A DNA stretch of 64,000 nt. Origin: Tricholoma matsutake (Eukaryota > Basidiomycota > Agaricomycetes > Agaricales > Tricholomataceae). The notes under the pieces were generated by a model. The model searched no databases. It was not told the origin of the DNA and worked only from the letters and a program-made list of their open reading frames with translations. Shown here piece by piece: positions 23,340-33,182 of the stretch. The position numbers were made by a program, and so were the translations under genes. The stretch's first letter is position 1. Every line of letters starts with the position of its first letter. Location of the stretch: NCBI GenBank assembly GCA_026075535.2, contig AP026538.1, positions 16,562,337-16,626,336 of the forward strand, in the 5' to 3' direction.

Positions 23340-25570
23340 TTTTTTTTTTTTTTGGATCAGAATTTATAACGCGGGGCTCGAACGCAGTCCGTGGAGCAGG
23401 GTACAAACTTGGGTACTACTTTATCTACGCATTCCCCTTGCCCATCTCCCACTCAGGTCCCCGTTTTAGCCACCTTAGGCGGGCAGTTCCACAGACGTTG
23501 GCCTCTCAGCCAGGAAAGGCAATAATCTGGAGGGGGAGCCCCCCCTCCCAAAGTTAGCCATTAGATCGCCCACTGGAGCAAACGGTCCCCCAGCCACATG
23601 TCCGACCAAGGCCAGACCAGGCGCAGCAGTGTTAATTCACCATAAATCCCCCCTTGCGGGAGGAATAACCGTTTGCATTTTTCCAGCCAACGAGGATTGA
23701 CCACCCCAGACGAATGAGGTGGACCATCACCGTGTTGTGCACGAGTCACAGTAACAAGGCGGGTGGTTGTTCACCTGGTTATTCACCGTGACCGCCGTAA
23801 GTAGGGGGCCGAGACCCCCCTCGAGCAAATGCACCCATGTGCATGCACTCGATGACATCGTCCCCCCCACAGTGGGGGGAAGGTATAGGGAGGCGCCACC
23901 ATGTCGCCATCCCGATAATGGCCACCAGTTGGTACTTGGTGGCCGTGAGTGTAGAGGGGGATAGGCCCCTGTACTAGTTGCGGCGCTGCTGTCCACGAGG
24001 ACCACAAGGACGATGGCGCCATGCTGGGGATGAGGGTTCCCCAGATTGAGGCTCTGACTGAGCAGTGTGCATCACCGCGTAGGAAGCCCGGAAGGCTGCT
24101 GGAGACGTGAGATCGAGAGGTGTCGGAACAGCTGCTAGTTCCGCCGACATCATCTCAGACAGTCGCCAAGTGGTCGTGAATAACTCCCAGGCCATTTGGC
24201 GCCAAGCGTTCCTCTCTGCAGGGGGAACAGCGGACGTACGGACGGTACCAACGAACATGGTCATCGCATCGAGTTGGTGTAGCATGGCATGAGAGGTGGC
24301 TTCAATTTCCAACCTCTCATTCACAGATAGCGGCACTTCGTCCTCCACCAACTCAGGGATGGGGGGCAAAGGTGGTAACGGGGCAGGGGATGCCTCCGGA
24401 TAGAAGAGCTCGGCCATGCCGAGCTCCTGTGTATACATGTCCTCACGTGTGAGACTGCGAGTCCAACGTTTATGTGCGATATGGACGTCCTGCGCCCACA
24501 GCACACGGTCGATCGTTTGCCTCGAGGCTAGCTTAGGGCTGCTCTTGGCGTAATTGAGGGCCTCCTGCATAGCAAGAGAATCCTCGTCGTCGTCATCATT
24601 GTTAGGGTCGGAGAGGTCTTCCCTGGCCCATAGATCTCTAGCTGCCCTGAAAGCAGCTGCTACCTCTGATTCATCTTGCACGAATCGGGTGTTGTAGTCT
24701 TGGACGTCATCATCAAAGATGTCGCCCGTGATCAGAACGGGGTCGCGTAGACCCCGATGTGGTGGTTGGACTCTGGTTCGCCGTTTGGGCATTGAGAGAG
24801 TGTGTGTTAGTGCTAGTAGATGATGGTAAGAATCAAAATGCGCAGCGTGGAATCGATAATGGCTGGTCCCTTATCTACATTCCGGGTCCACCCGATCCAG
24901 CCTCCAAACGCTCCGAGGGGGCGAGCAAGCCGCACATCCTGCTGCCTAGTGGGAGAATATTGAACCCGGGTCATAACACCCTAGAAGAGTGAGCACCGGA
25001 GGTAGAGAGTTGGTGGAGAGTGGCGGCCACCAAGGTGACGACCTAGCCGCCAGGGGGCACCATCGCCCGGCCCCTTTTAACGATGGTGTATTCCAACGGG
25101 TAGTCAGTGTAGCATGTCTCTAGTAATAGAAACTCACAGAGCATGGAGGCTAGAAGCCTCCCCGACAACCAGCAATCCAGTGATAACGTCCCTTCTCCCT
25201 AAGCCAGACCTCCCCCAACTAAACGAGTGTGTCGACTTGGGCGAGCGTTGAAGCAGGCATCCCACACCCACTCTAAGCCCCCAGAGGGACCCAGACTACT
25301 CTTTCATAAACAACACTCACCTAGTCAGGATCCTCGAAGCCCAGGAGAACGAGACAGATAGCAGCCATTGTCAAAAACAATGACCGGGGCATCCCCGGGG
25401 ATCGCATGGATGGATCTCTTAGCAAATCAGGGCAAGCCTGGAGAGCCGAGAGCGTTCGTGATGGTGAAATCCGATCGAAAATCGGACAAGAATTGAAGTC
25501 TCGACGTTGCTACCAACATCGAGCAGGAGTGTTTACCACTGTTTATGGTGGTTGTAACAAGTCAAGGAGC
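23340..25570 (-). mobile_element. Full-length family B element (B1)
   Basis: Complete B with poly(T) 23340-23353, 3'UTR, intact ORF, leader with type I head and 5' end near 25570. With the preceding plus head it forms an inverted pair. No target duplication found. Confidence 0.92.
23974..24792 (-). CDS. Family B protein (272 aa), function unknown
   Basis: Intact ORF from the ATG at 24792. The N-terminal section (RGLRDPVLITGDIFDDD, VQDESEVAAAFRAARD) is a distinct sub-lineage shared with the copies at 12697, 30014 and 63950. The core and Arg-rich tail match other B1 proteins. This mix of a divergent N-terminal half and a conserved core recurs across the family. Confidence 0.8.
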   Translation of the reverse strand: MPKRRTRVQPPHRGLRDPVLITGDIFDDDVQDYNTRFVQDESEVAAAFRAARDLWAREDLSDPNNDDDDEDSLAMQEALNYAKSSPKLASRQTIDRVLWAQDVHIAHKRWTRSLTREDMYTQELGMAELFYPEASPAPLPPLPPIPELVEDEVPLSVNERLEIEATSHAMLHQLDAMTMFVGTVRTSAVPPAERNAWRQMAWELFTTTWRLSEMMSAELAAVPTPLDLTSPAAFRASYAVMHTAQSEPQSGEPSSPAWRHRPCGPRGQQRRN

Positions 25571-26728
25571 GTGTAGAACCTGGTGGTTCAAGGAGGGGAA
25601 GAACTGAGCGATGTCGAAAGCGACAACACTCGTTTTGAGTCCTTTAGCCCATCCTGCTCTGACCAGGTGGGTAAGGTATATTCCTGCGTCCTCAGTGGAA
25701 CGCTGGGCGACGCCTCCGAACTGGTTCTGCTCGAAGGCCTCGTGTGCCACTCTGTCAAATTGCAGTCGTCTAGACAGCATTTTTTCAACTAATTTGCCCA
25801 GAGTGTTCAGCAGCACGATGGGTCTGAACGACTTAGGGGTGGAATAATTAGGTTTCCCTGGCTTCGGGATGATAACTGACAGGGATTCCTTAAAGTGGGC
25901 CAGCCAATGGCCAGCAGTGATGCACGCCTCAGCAATGCGGGTGATGAGCCCTGCCACTTCTGGGTTGCTACACCAGTGTTTTAGGTGCGACCATGTAACA
26001 TGATCGGGACCTGGAGCAGAACGGGAAGAACACGCGTTTAGCGCCTCTTTCATTTCCGTAACGGAGAACGAGATCCAGGCCCTTTCAGGCACCAGATCAA
26101 GGTCATCAAGAATGCTCAGATCGACTACTCGATCTGATGCAGCATTATAGGACCCATCAAGGGCAGCCCATAGAGAGTCCAGATCGTTACAGGGTTCTCC
26201 CTGATAGGAGATCGCCTCATATGATGGGAGGTTACATTGCCAAGTCCAGGACATTAGATCCCAGGGTCGTCTATTCATCATAGCCACCTCTTGGATACGG
26301 TCGTCGAAGAAGTCACGCTTAGCGTGTCGCATGACTTTCCTGTAATGCTTCCAGTCCTCCTCATTGCGGGAGGCTCTGTAAGTGTCTAGGGCACCACTGC
26401 ATTCGTCTGTCCACCAGCCTTTGGACGACTTGCCGAGGCGAGATTCCTTGGCATGGTCTTCCCATGCCTTGTTTAAAATCGTTGATATCGCCGAAACGAC
26501 ATCATCGATTTCTGCCGAAGTGTCTCCATGCCAGTTTAGTCATGGAGTTAAAGCGGAAGAGACAGCGTCCTGGTACGACGCTTCCTCCTCGGATCCTTTT
26601 TTGATGGACCACTTGGTAACCGGGACCAAAGATCCTGGGCCAGGTAGTACTAACGTCAGAGGGGCATGGTCAGACGTCCCCATGGCTTCAGGTACAATCT
26701 CGCAATACAGTACAAATCTAAGATCTGT

Positions 26729-26985
26729 GCTCCTTGACTTGTTACAACCACCATAAACAGTGGTAAACACCTCTGCTCAACGTTGCATGCGACGTCGACA
26801 CTTCAATTTTCGTCCGATTTTCGATCGGATTTCACCATTACGAACGCTCTGGCCGTCTCCAGGCCTACCCTGATTTGCTAAGAGATCCGTCCATCCGATC
26901 TCCGTGGATGCCCCGGTCATTGTTTTTGACAATGGCTGCTATCTGTCTCGTTCTCCTGGGCTTCGAGGATCCTGACTAGGTGAGT
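26729..26985 (+). promoter_or_regulatory. Structured 5' head of family B
   Basis: Successive stem-loops in the first 210 nt: ACCAC/GTGGT (26747-26764), a ~10-bp stem at about 26776-26798, TCCGAT/ATCGGA (26813-26829) and CATTGT/ACAATG (26918-26934). Other copies change both arms together, for example CACTGT/ACAGTG at 46144 and the CTCGATGTTG/CAACGTCGAG stem at 23158. A GTGAGTG donor-like site lies at 26980. As the 5' end of a retroposed RNA it probably carries the promoter or an RNP signal (inference). Confidence 0.65.
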
Positions 26986-27504
26986 GTCGTTTATGAAAGA
27001 GTAGTCTGGGTCCCTCTGGGGGCTTAGAATGGGTGTGGGATGCCTGCTTCAACGCTCGCCCAAGTTGACACACTCGTTTAGTTGGGGGAGGTCTGGCTTA
27101 GGGAGAAGGGACGTTATCACTGGATTGCTAGGTGTCTGGGAGGCTTCTAGCCTCCATGCTCTGTGAGTTTCTATTACTAGAGACATGCTACACTGACTAC
27201 CCGTTGGAATACACCATCGTTAAAAGGGGCCGGGCGATGGTGCCCCCTGGCGGCTAGGTCGTCACCTTGGTGGCCGCCACTCTCCACCAACTCTCTACCT
27301 CCGGTGCTCACTCCTCTAGGGTGGTATGACCCGGGTTCAATCTTCTCCCACTGGGTTACAGGATGTGCGGCCTGTCCCCCCCTTGGAGCGTTCGGAGGCA
27401 GTATCGGGTGGACCCGGAATAGAGATAAGGGACCAGCTGTTATCGATGGCACGCTACGTATCTTGATTTCTACTATCACCTACTAGCATTAACTTCCCCT
27501 CTCA

Positions 27505-28314
27505 ATGCCTAAACGGCGAACTAGAGCCCAAACACCACGCTGGGGTCTACACGACCCCTCCCTGATTACGGGTGACATCTACGACGATGGCGTCCAAGAC
27601 TACGACACCCGGTACGATCATGACGATCTGGATGTAGCTACTGCCCTACGGGCAGTTAGAGATCTATGGGCTGGAGAAGACCTCTCCGACCCTGAGGATG
27701 ACGAGGATTCTCTTGCTATGCAGGAGGCCCTCAATTATGCCAAGAGCAGCCCCAAGCTAGCCTCGAGGCAAACGATCGACCGTGTGCTGTGGGCGCAGGA
27801 CGTCCATGTCGCACATAAACGATGGACTCGCAGTCTCGAATGCGAGGACATGTACACTCAGGAGCTCGGCATTGCTGAGCTCTTCTATCCGGAGGCATCC
27901 CCTGCCCTGTTACCGCCTTTGCCCCCCATCCCTGAGCTGGTGGAGGATGAAGTGCCATTATCTGTGAATGAGAGGCTGGAAATCGAAGCCACCTCTCATG
28001 CCATGCTACACCAACTCGACGCGATGACCATGTTCGTTGGTACCGTCCGTACGTCCGCCATTCCCCCTGCAGAGAGGAACGCTTGGCGCCAAATGGCCTG
28101 GGAGTTATTCACGACCACCTGGCGACTGTCTGAGACGATGTCGGCGGAACTAGCAGCCGTTCCGACACCTCTCGATCTCACGTCTCCGGCAGCCTTCCAG
28201 GCTTCCTACGCGGCGGTGCACACCGCTCAATCAGGGCCTCAATCGGGGGAACCCTCATCCCCAGCACGGCGCCGTCGTCCTCGAGGTCCTCGTGGACAGC
28301 AGCGCCGCAACTAG
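27505..28314 (+). CDS. Family B protein (269 aa), reference copy, function unknown
   Basis: Open ORF with ATG in a CTCTCAATGCC context. Residues 22-75 are acidic (Asp-rich, including DPEDDED). 118-130 is QELGIAELFYPE. A Pro-rich linker is at 136-142, followed by IPELVEDE (142-149). The core at about 155-235 includes Phe177, Trp194 (WRQMAWELF) and a TSPAAF motif. Residues 255-268 are a strongly basic tail. No known domain is recognised. The F-x16-W spacing and W(R/Q)x(I/M)AxxL pattern resemble residues 150-174 of LINE ORF1. A role as a chaperone or packaging protein for its own RNA is inference. Confidence 0.82.
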   Translation: MPKRRTRAQTPRWGLHDPSLITGDIYDDGVQDYDTRYDHDDLDVATALRAVRDLWAGEDLSDPEDDEDSLAMQEALNYAKSSPKLASRQTIDRVLWAQDVHVAHKRWTRSLECEDMYTQELGIAELFYPEASPALLPPLPPIPELVEDEVPLSVNERLEIEATSHAMLHQLDAMTMFVGTVRTSAIPPAERNAWRQMAWELFTTTWRLSETMSAELAAVPTPLDLTSPAAFQASYAAVHTAQSGPQSGEPSSPARRRRPRGPRGQQRRN

Positions 28315-28949
28315 TACAGGGGGCTATCCCCCTCTATGTTCACGGCCACCAAGTAACTGGTGGCCACTATCGGGATGGTGACATGGTGTCGCTTCCCTAT
28401 ACCTTCCCCCCACTGCAGGGGGGACGATGTCATCGAGTGCATGCACATGGGTGCATTTGCTCGAGGGGGGTCTCGGCCCCCTACTTACGGCGGTCACGGT
28501 GAATAACCAGGTGAACAACCACCCGCCTTGTTACTGTCACTCGTGCACAACACGGTGATGGTCCACCTCATTCGTCTGGGGTGGTCAATCCTCATTGGCT
28601 GGAAAAACACAGACGGTTATTCCTCCCGCAAGGGGGGATTTACGGTGAATTAACACTGCTGCGCCTGGTCTGGCCTCGGTCGGACATGTGGCTGGGGGAC
28701 CGTTTGCTCCAGGGGGCGATCTAATGGCTAACTTCGGGAGGGGGGGGCGCCCCCTCCAGAATATTGCCTTTCCTGGCTGAGAGGCCAACGTCTGTGGAAC
28801 TGCCCGCCTAAAGGTGGCTAAAACGGGGACCTGAGTGGGAGATGGGCGAGGGGAACGCATAGATAAAGTAGTACCCAAGTTTGTACCTTGCTCCGCGGAC
28901 TGTGTTCAAGCCCCACGTTATAAATTCTGATCCAAAAAAAAAAAAAAAA
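28315..28949 (+). other. Family B 3'UTR with serial hairpins and LINE-like tail
   Basis: Non-coding. Hairpins visible include GGCCACCA/TGGTGGCC (28344-28365), the C-run/G-run pair near 28410-28425, the GGGGG/CCCCC pair near 28464-28482 and GGGGGGG/CCCCC near 28740-28756. It ends in the ~60-nt segment similar to the LINE A 3' end, then poly(A). Confidence 0.7.
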
Positions 28950-30014
28950 TCTAAGATCTGTAGGTACGAACATCAGGTCGATCACCGTGGGGGGAAGGCC
29001 CTGTTGTGGGGGGAAGTGGGTAGGGCCCTCCACTACTGGTAGGGCTCTAGTCAGGCCTAAAGCCGTAGCCGTCTCCACTAAGTGGTTGGCATGGATAGAG
29101 TGTTCAGGCCCCTGGGGATCCCAGGAGGCGTGCCTCACGTTAAAATCACCACACATGAAGCATAAGCATGGGAGCGTCATGACGTTCTCAAACAAGAGCG
29201 TGATGGCTGCGTGTTGGCTATCCGAGTAAACATTAGCGAGTAGCATGACGTCTTCTCCTATTCCCAATGAGAACAGAAGAATGTCACGATCGTCGATCAG
29301 ATCTCGTCTGAGACCTGGTCGTAGATTTTTTTTTTCGAGAGGTGTCAGAACGGCTGCTAGTTCCGCCGACATCGTCTCAGACAGTCGCCAGGTGGTCGTG
29401 AATAACTCCCAGGCCATTTGGCGCCATGCGTTCCTCTCTGCAGGAGGAACGGCAGATGTACGGACGGTACCAATGAACATGGTCATCGCGTCGAGTTGGT
29501 GTAGCATGGCATGAGAGGTGGCTTCAATTTCCAACCTCTCATTCACAGATAGCGGCACTTCGTCCTCCACCAACTCAGGGATGGGGGGCAAAGGTGGTAA
29601 CGGGGCAGGGGATGCCTCCGGATAGAAGAGCTCGGCCATGCCGAGCTCCTGTGTATACATGTCCTCACGTGTGAGACTGCGAGTCCAACGTTTATGTGCG
29701 ATATGGACGTCCTGCGCCCACAGCACACGGTCGATCGTTTGCCTCGAGGCTAGCTTAGGGCTGCTCTTGGCGTAATTGAGGGCCTCCTGCATAGCAAGAG
29801 AATCCTCGTCGTCGTCATCATTGTTAGGGTCGGAGAGGTCTTCCCTGGCCCATAGATCTCTAGCTGCCCTGAAAGCAGCTGCTACCTCCGATTCGTCTTG
29901 CACGAATCGGGTGTCGTAGTCTTGGACGTCATCATCAAAGATGTTGCCCGTGATCAGAACGGGGTCGCGTAGACCCCGATGTGGTGGTTGGACTCTGGTT
30001 CGCCGTTTGGGCAT
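28818..30014 (-). CDS. Chimeric ORF: B protein fused to LINE endonuclease fragment (398 aa)
   Basis: From the B1 ATG at 30014 the frame covers ~226 residues of B protein, up to ...AAVLTPL. It passes through an A10 tract encoding Lys-Lys, then continues in frame into LINE A6 ORF2 (NLRPGLRRDL through GDFN to TDLRF), and finally reads through B sequence in a meaningless frame. The endonuclease part lacks both the N-terminal QEPPW and the C-terminal SDH motifs, so no nuclease activity is expected. Probably an accident of insertion; whether it is transcribed is unknown. Confidence 0.7.
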   Translation of the reverse strand: MPKRRTRVQPPHRGLRDPVLITGNIFDDDVQDYDTRFVQDESEVAAAFRAARDLWAREDLSDPNNDDDDEDSLAMQEALNYAKSSPKLASRQTIDRVLWAQDVHIAHKRWTRSLTREDMYTQELGMAELFYPEASPAPLPPLPPIPELVEDEVPLSVNERLEIEATSHAMLHQLDAMTMFIGTVRTSAVPPAERNAWRQMAWELFTTTWRLSETMSAELAAVLTPLEKKNLRPGLRRDLIDDRDILLFSLGIGEDVMLLANVYSDSQHAAITLLFENVMTLPCLCFMCGDFNVRHASWDPQGPEHSIHANHLVETATALGLTRALPVVEGPTHFPPQQGLPPTVIDLMFVPTDLRFFFFFWIRIYNVGLEHSPRSKVQTWVLLYLCVPLAHLPLRSPF

Positions 30015-30793
30015 TGAGAGAGTGTGTGTTAGTGCTAGTAGATGATGGTAAGAATCAAAATACGCAGCGTGGAATCGATAACGGCTGGTCCCTTATCTAT
30101 ATTCTGGGTCCACCCGATCCAGCCTCCAAATGCTCCGAGGGGGCGAGCAAGCCGCACATCCTGCTGCCTAGTGGGAGAATATTGAACCCGGGTCATAACA
30201 CCCTGGAAGAGTGAGCACCGGAGGTAGAGAGTTGGTGGAGAGTGGCGGCCACCAAGGTGACGACCTAGCCGCCAGGGGGCACCATCGCCCGGCCCCTTTT
30301 AACGATGGTGTATTCCAACGGGTAGTCAGTGTAGCATGTCTCTAGTAATAGAAACTCACAGAGCATGGAGGCTAGAAGCCTCCCAGACGACCAGCAGTCC
30401 AGTGATAATGTCCCTCCTCCCTAAGCCAGACCTCCCCCACCTAGACGAGTGTGACGACTTGGGCGAGCGTTGAAGCAGGCATCCCACACCCACTCTAAGC
30501 CCCCAGAGGGACCTAGACTACTCTTTCATAGACAACACTCACCTAGTCAGGATCCTCGAAGCCCAGGAGAATGAGACGAATAGCAGCCATTGTCAAAAAC
30601 AATGACTGGGGCATCCACGGAGATCGGATGGACAGATCTCTTAGCAAATCAGGGCAGGCCTGGAGACGCCGAGAGCATTCGTGATGGTGAAATCCGATCG
30701 AAAATCGGATAAAAATTGAAGTGTCGACGTCGCATGCAACGTTGAGCAGAGGTGTTTACCAGTGTTTATGGTGGTTGTAACAAGTCAAGGAGC
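29326..30793 (-). mobile_element. 3'-truncated family B element with internal A10 end
   Basis: B with 5' head at 30793 (type II), leader and ORF, ending inside the ORF at ...CCTCTCG plus an A10 tract (29326-29335). It looks like reverse transcription of a prematurely polyadenylated RNA. No duplication is visible to confirm that. Confidence 0.85.
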
Positions 30794-32098
30794 GTGTCGT
30801 CATCGCGTTGAGTTGGTGTAGCATGGCATGAGAGGTGGCTTTGATTTCCAGCCTCTCATTCACAGATAACGGCACTTCGTCCTCCACCAGCTCAGGGATG
30901 GGGGGGGCAAAGGCGGTAACGGGGCAGGGGATGCCTCCAGATAGAAGAGCTCAGCAATGCCGAGCTCCTGAGTGTACATGTCGTCGCGCTCGAGACTGCG
31001 AGTCCATCGTTTATGTGCGACATGGACGTCCTGCGCCCCCAGCACACGGTCGATTGTTTGCCTCGAGGCCAGCTTGGGGCTGCTCTCGGCGTAATTGAGG
31101 GCCTCTTGCATAGCAAGAGAGTCCTCATCATCCTCAGGGTCGGAGAGGGCCTCTCCAGCCCATAGATCTCTAACTGCCTGTAGGGCAGTAGCTACACCCA
31201 GATCGTCGTGATCGTACCGGGTGTCGTAGTCTTGGACGCCATCGTCATAGATGTCGCCCGTAATCAGGGAGGGGTTGTGTAGACCCCAACGTGGTGTTTG
31301 GTCTCTAGTTCGCCGTTTAGGCATTGAGAGGAAGTTAATGCTTGTAGATGATGGTAAAAATCGAAATACGTAGCGTGCCATCGATAACGGGTGATCCCTT
31401 ATCTCTATTCCGGGTCCACCCGATACTGCCTCCGAACACTCCGAGGGGGAACAGGCTGCACATCCTGTAGCCCGGTGGGAGAAGATTGAACCCGGGTCAT
31501 AACACCCCAGAGGAGTGAGCACCAGAGGTAGAGGGATAGTGGTGAGAAGCGGCCACCGAGGTGTAGGCCTAGCCGCTAGGGGGCACCATCGCCCGGCCCC
31601 TTTTAACAATGGTGTATTCCAACGGGTAGTCAGTGTAGCATGTCTCTAGTAATAGAAACTCACAGAGCATGGAGGCTAGAAGCCTCCCAGACGACCAGCA
31701 GTCCAGTGATAATGTCCCTCCTCCCTAAGCCAGACCTCCCCCACCTAGACGAGTGTGACGACTTGGGCGAGCGTTGAAGCAGGCATCCCACACCCACTCT
31801 AAGCCCCCAGAGGGACCTAGACTACTCTTTCATAGACAACACTCACCTAGTCAGGATCCTCGAAGCCCAGGAGAATGAGACGAATAGCAGCCATTGTCAA
31901 AAACAATGACCGGGGCATCCACGGAGATCGGATGGACGGATCTCTTAGCAAATCAGGGCAAGCCTGGAGACGCTGAGAGCGTTCGTGATGGCGAAATCCG
32001 ATCGAAAATCGGACAAAAATTGAAGTGTCGACGTCGCCTGCAACGTTGAGCAGAGGTGTTTACCACTATTTATGGTGGTTGTAACAAGTCAAGGAGCG
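30794..32098 (-). mobile_element. Family B 5' part, adjacent to another B copy
   Basis: Minus B beginning inside the ORF (about codon 177) and running to a 5' head at about 32096. It lies immediately upstream of, and in the same orientation as, the 29326-30793 copy, so the latter was inserted into it. No 3' end. Confidence 0.88.
30799..31324 (-). pseudogene. Family B ORF, partial and frameshifted
   Basis: ATG at 31324. First ~150 codons of a B1 protein with the usual acidic N-terminus, then a one-base expansion of a G run near 30901-30907 (Pro-rich linker) shifts the frame. Coding remnants continue to the junction with the next B head. Confidence 0.8.
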
Positions 32099-33165
32099 AT
32101 GTCAAGTGGAACGTTCACAAGATGGCTCATGATGTTGCTACATCTACCAAGATCTCCATGGGCAGACACCCACAGACGTCTCTAGACTACCTTAAAAACC
32201 AGGTCGAAAAGGCCGTTTGCAAGGATTGGCACACCCGGTTCTCAGATCCGGCGTATCGTGGTCGGCACTTCTACCAACTCAAAGGAGTAGGTGGAAAACC
32301 GGTATTACCCTTGACTCACAAAGGTGGGCCTTGGCTGAAAGTTATGGGGAGCAACACCATGTTGACTTCCCATTCAACTCGTATGATCACTGGCCACGCT
32401 CCTATAGGGGAGTATCGTCAATGTCTATCCCTCGACGGGGAATACCAATGCTGGTGCCTTGGTCCTGAGGTACAAACTCGAGACCACTTACTATGCGTCT
32501 GCCCCAGGGTGGATCGCAAAGAAACTCGTGCAAGCCCTGACTCCGTCGAGGGCTTCCACGAATTCATGGACAATAACCCAGTACTTGGATCGTTCAACTC
32601 ACTTGCGTGGGATCCAGGATAGGTTGTGCGTGCAGGGCGTATGACCCTCGTCTGGTTCTAGCTAGTGTTATCGGTATGTCGGGGTGGCCGTTGGGCACCA
32701 GGCGAGTCCGTTAACCCTCATAAAGGGGGCCCACCCGTGTTCAGGAGCGACTGTCAGGGAGGGGGGACACAAAACTAGATACTGGTTCGGGGAGGCACCT
32801 GAGCGCTTCCAGATCCTCTGTCGGCTATGCGTTACGACGACTCTAGTCGACTACGCTCTCCTTTCCGAGCTGAGAGGCTCACGTCGGGGCGGCAGTTTCC
32901 CCTAAATCTTGCACTCATACCCATAGGGATTTGGGGAACACGACATTGTCAAGCTCGAGTTGTCGGTATGCCACCACTGGCAAGTCCGTTTACTCGATAA
33001 AGGGGGCCCCCTTAGTGGTCATTGCAGCTATCCAGGTGGTTGGTGCGAAGATCAGCAGGAGGAGGACTTGGGCTGGGCATAGTGTACTTTGTTTGTATGT
33101 CTCTACCGCGGACTGCGATCGGGCGCCGCGTTATAAACTTTTGACCCAAAAAAAAAAAAAAAAAA
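32099..33165 (+). mobile_element. LINE A7, 5'-truncated
   Basis: Plus LINE starting inside RNase H (KWNVHKMAHDVA). It has an intact ORF2 C-terminus ending ...AWDPG at about 32622, then 3'UTR and poly(A) to 33165. A normal 5'-truncated product; no duplication is seen because the left flank is a B head. Confidence 0.92.
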
Positions 33166-33182
33166 TACCTGATGCCCATCAT

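Larger units (their letters stand above)
26729..28949 (+). mobile_element. Reference full-length family B element
   Basis: Cleanest B copy: 2221 bp, 5' head CTCCTTGACTTGTTAC, leader to 27504, one ORF, 3'UTR, tail TTATAAATTCTGATCC and poly(A) of about 17 nt. It is inserted in LINE A6 with target-site duplication TCTAAGATCTGT (26717-26728 and 28950-28961); adjacent A residues make the left limit ambiguous. There is no RT, integrase, LTR or terminal inverted repeat. A poly(A) plus duplication of this kind means LINE-type retroposition. Confidence 0.95.
25571..29325 (-). mobile_element. LINE A6 fragment, interrupted by B
   Basis: Minus LINE with ORF2 from RT motif A (FFPSLNHQVL) back into the endonuclease domain (NLRPGLRRDL). 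It is interrupted by the reference B element at 26729-28949. A TGA replaces TGG near 26540. The upper RT and everything downstream are absent, so it is a pseudogene. Confidence 0.9.

Noticed and set aside
26729..26800. HDV-like self-cleaving ribozyme at the B 5' end
   Set aside because: Hairpins are simple and sequential; I could not form the nested double pseudoknot starting at the first base.
28890..28935. tRNA-derived SINE: the B tail has a B-box-like GTTCGAG
   Set aside because: No A box, no cloverleaf, wrong end of the element, and the segment is shared with the LINE tail.
26729..28949. LTR retrotransposon or solo LTR
   Set aside because: The recurring ends are not direct repeats of one another, lack TG...CA, and the element ends in poly(A) with duplications of variable length.
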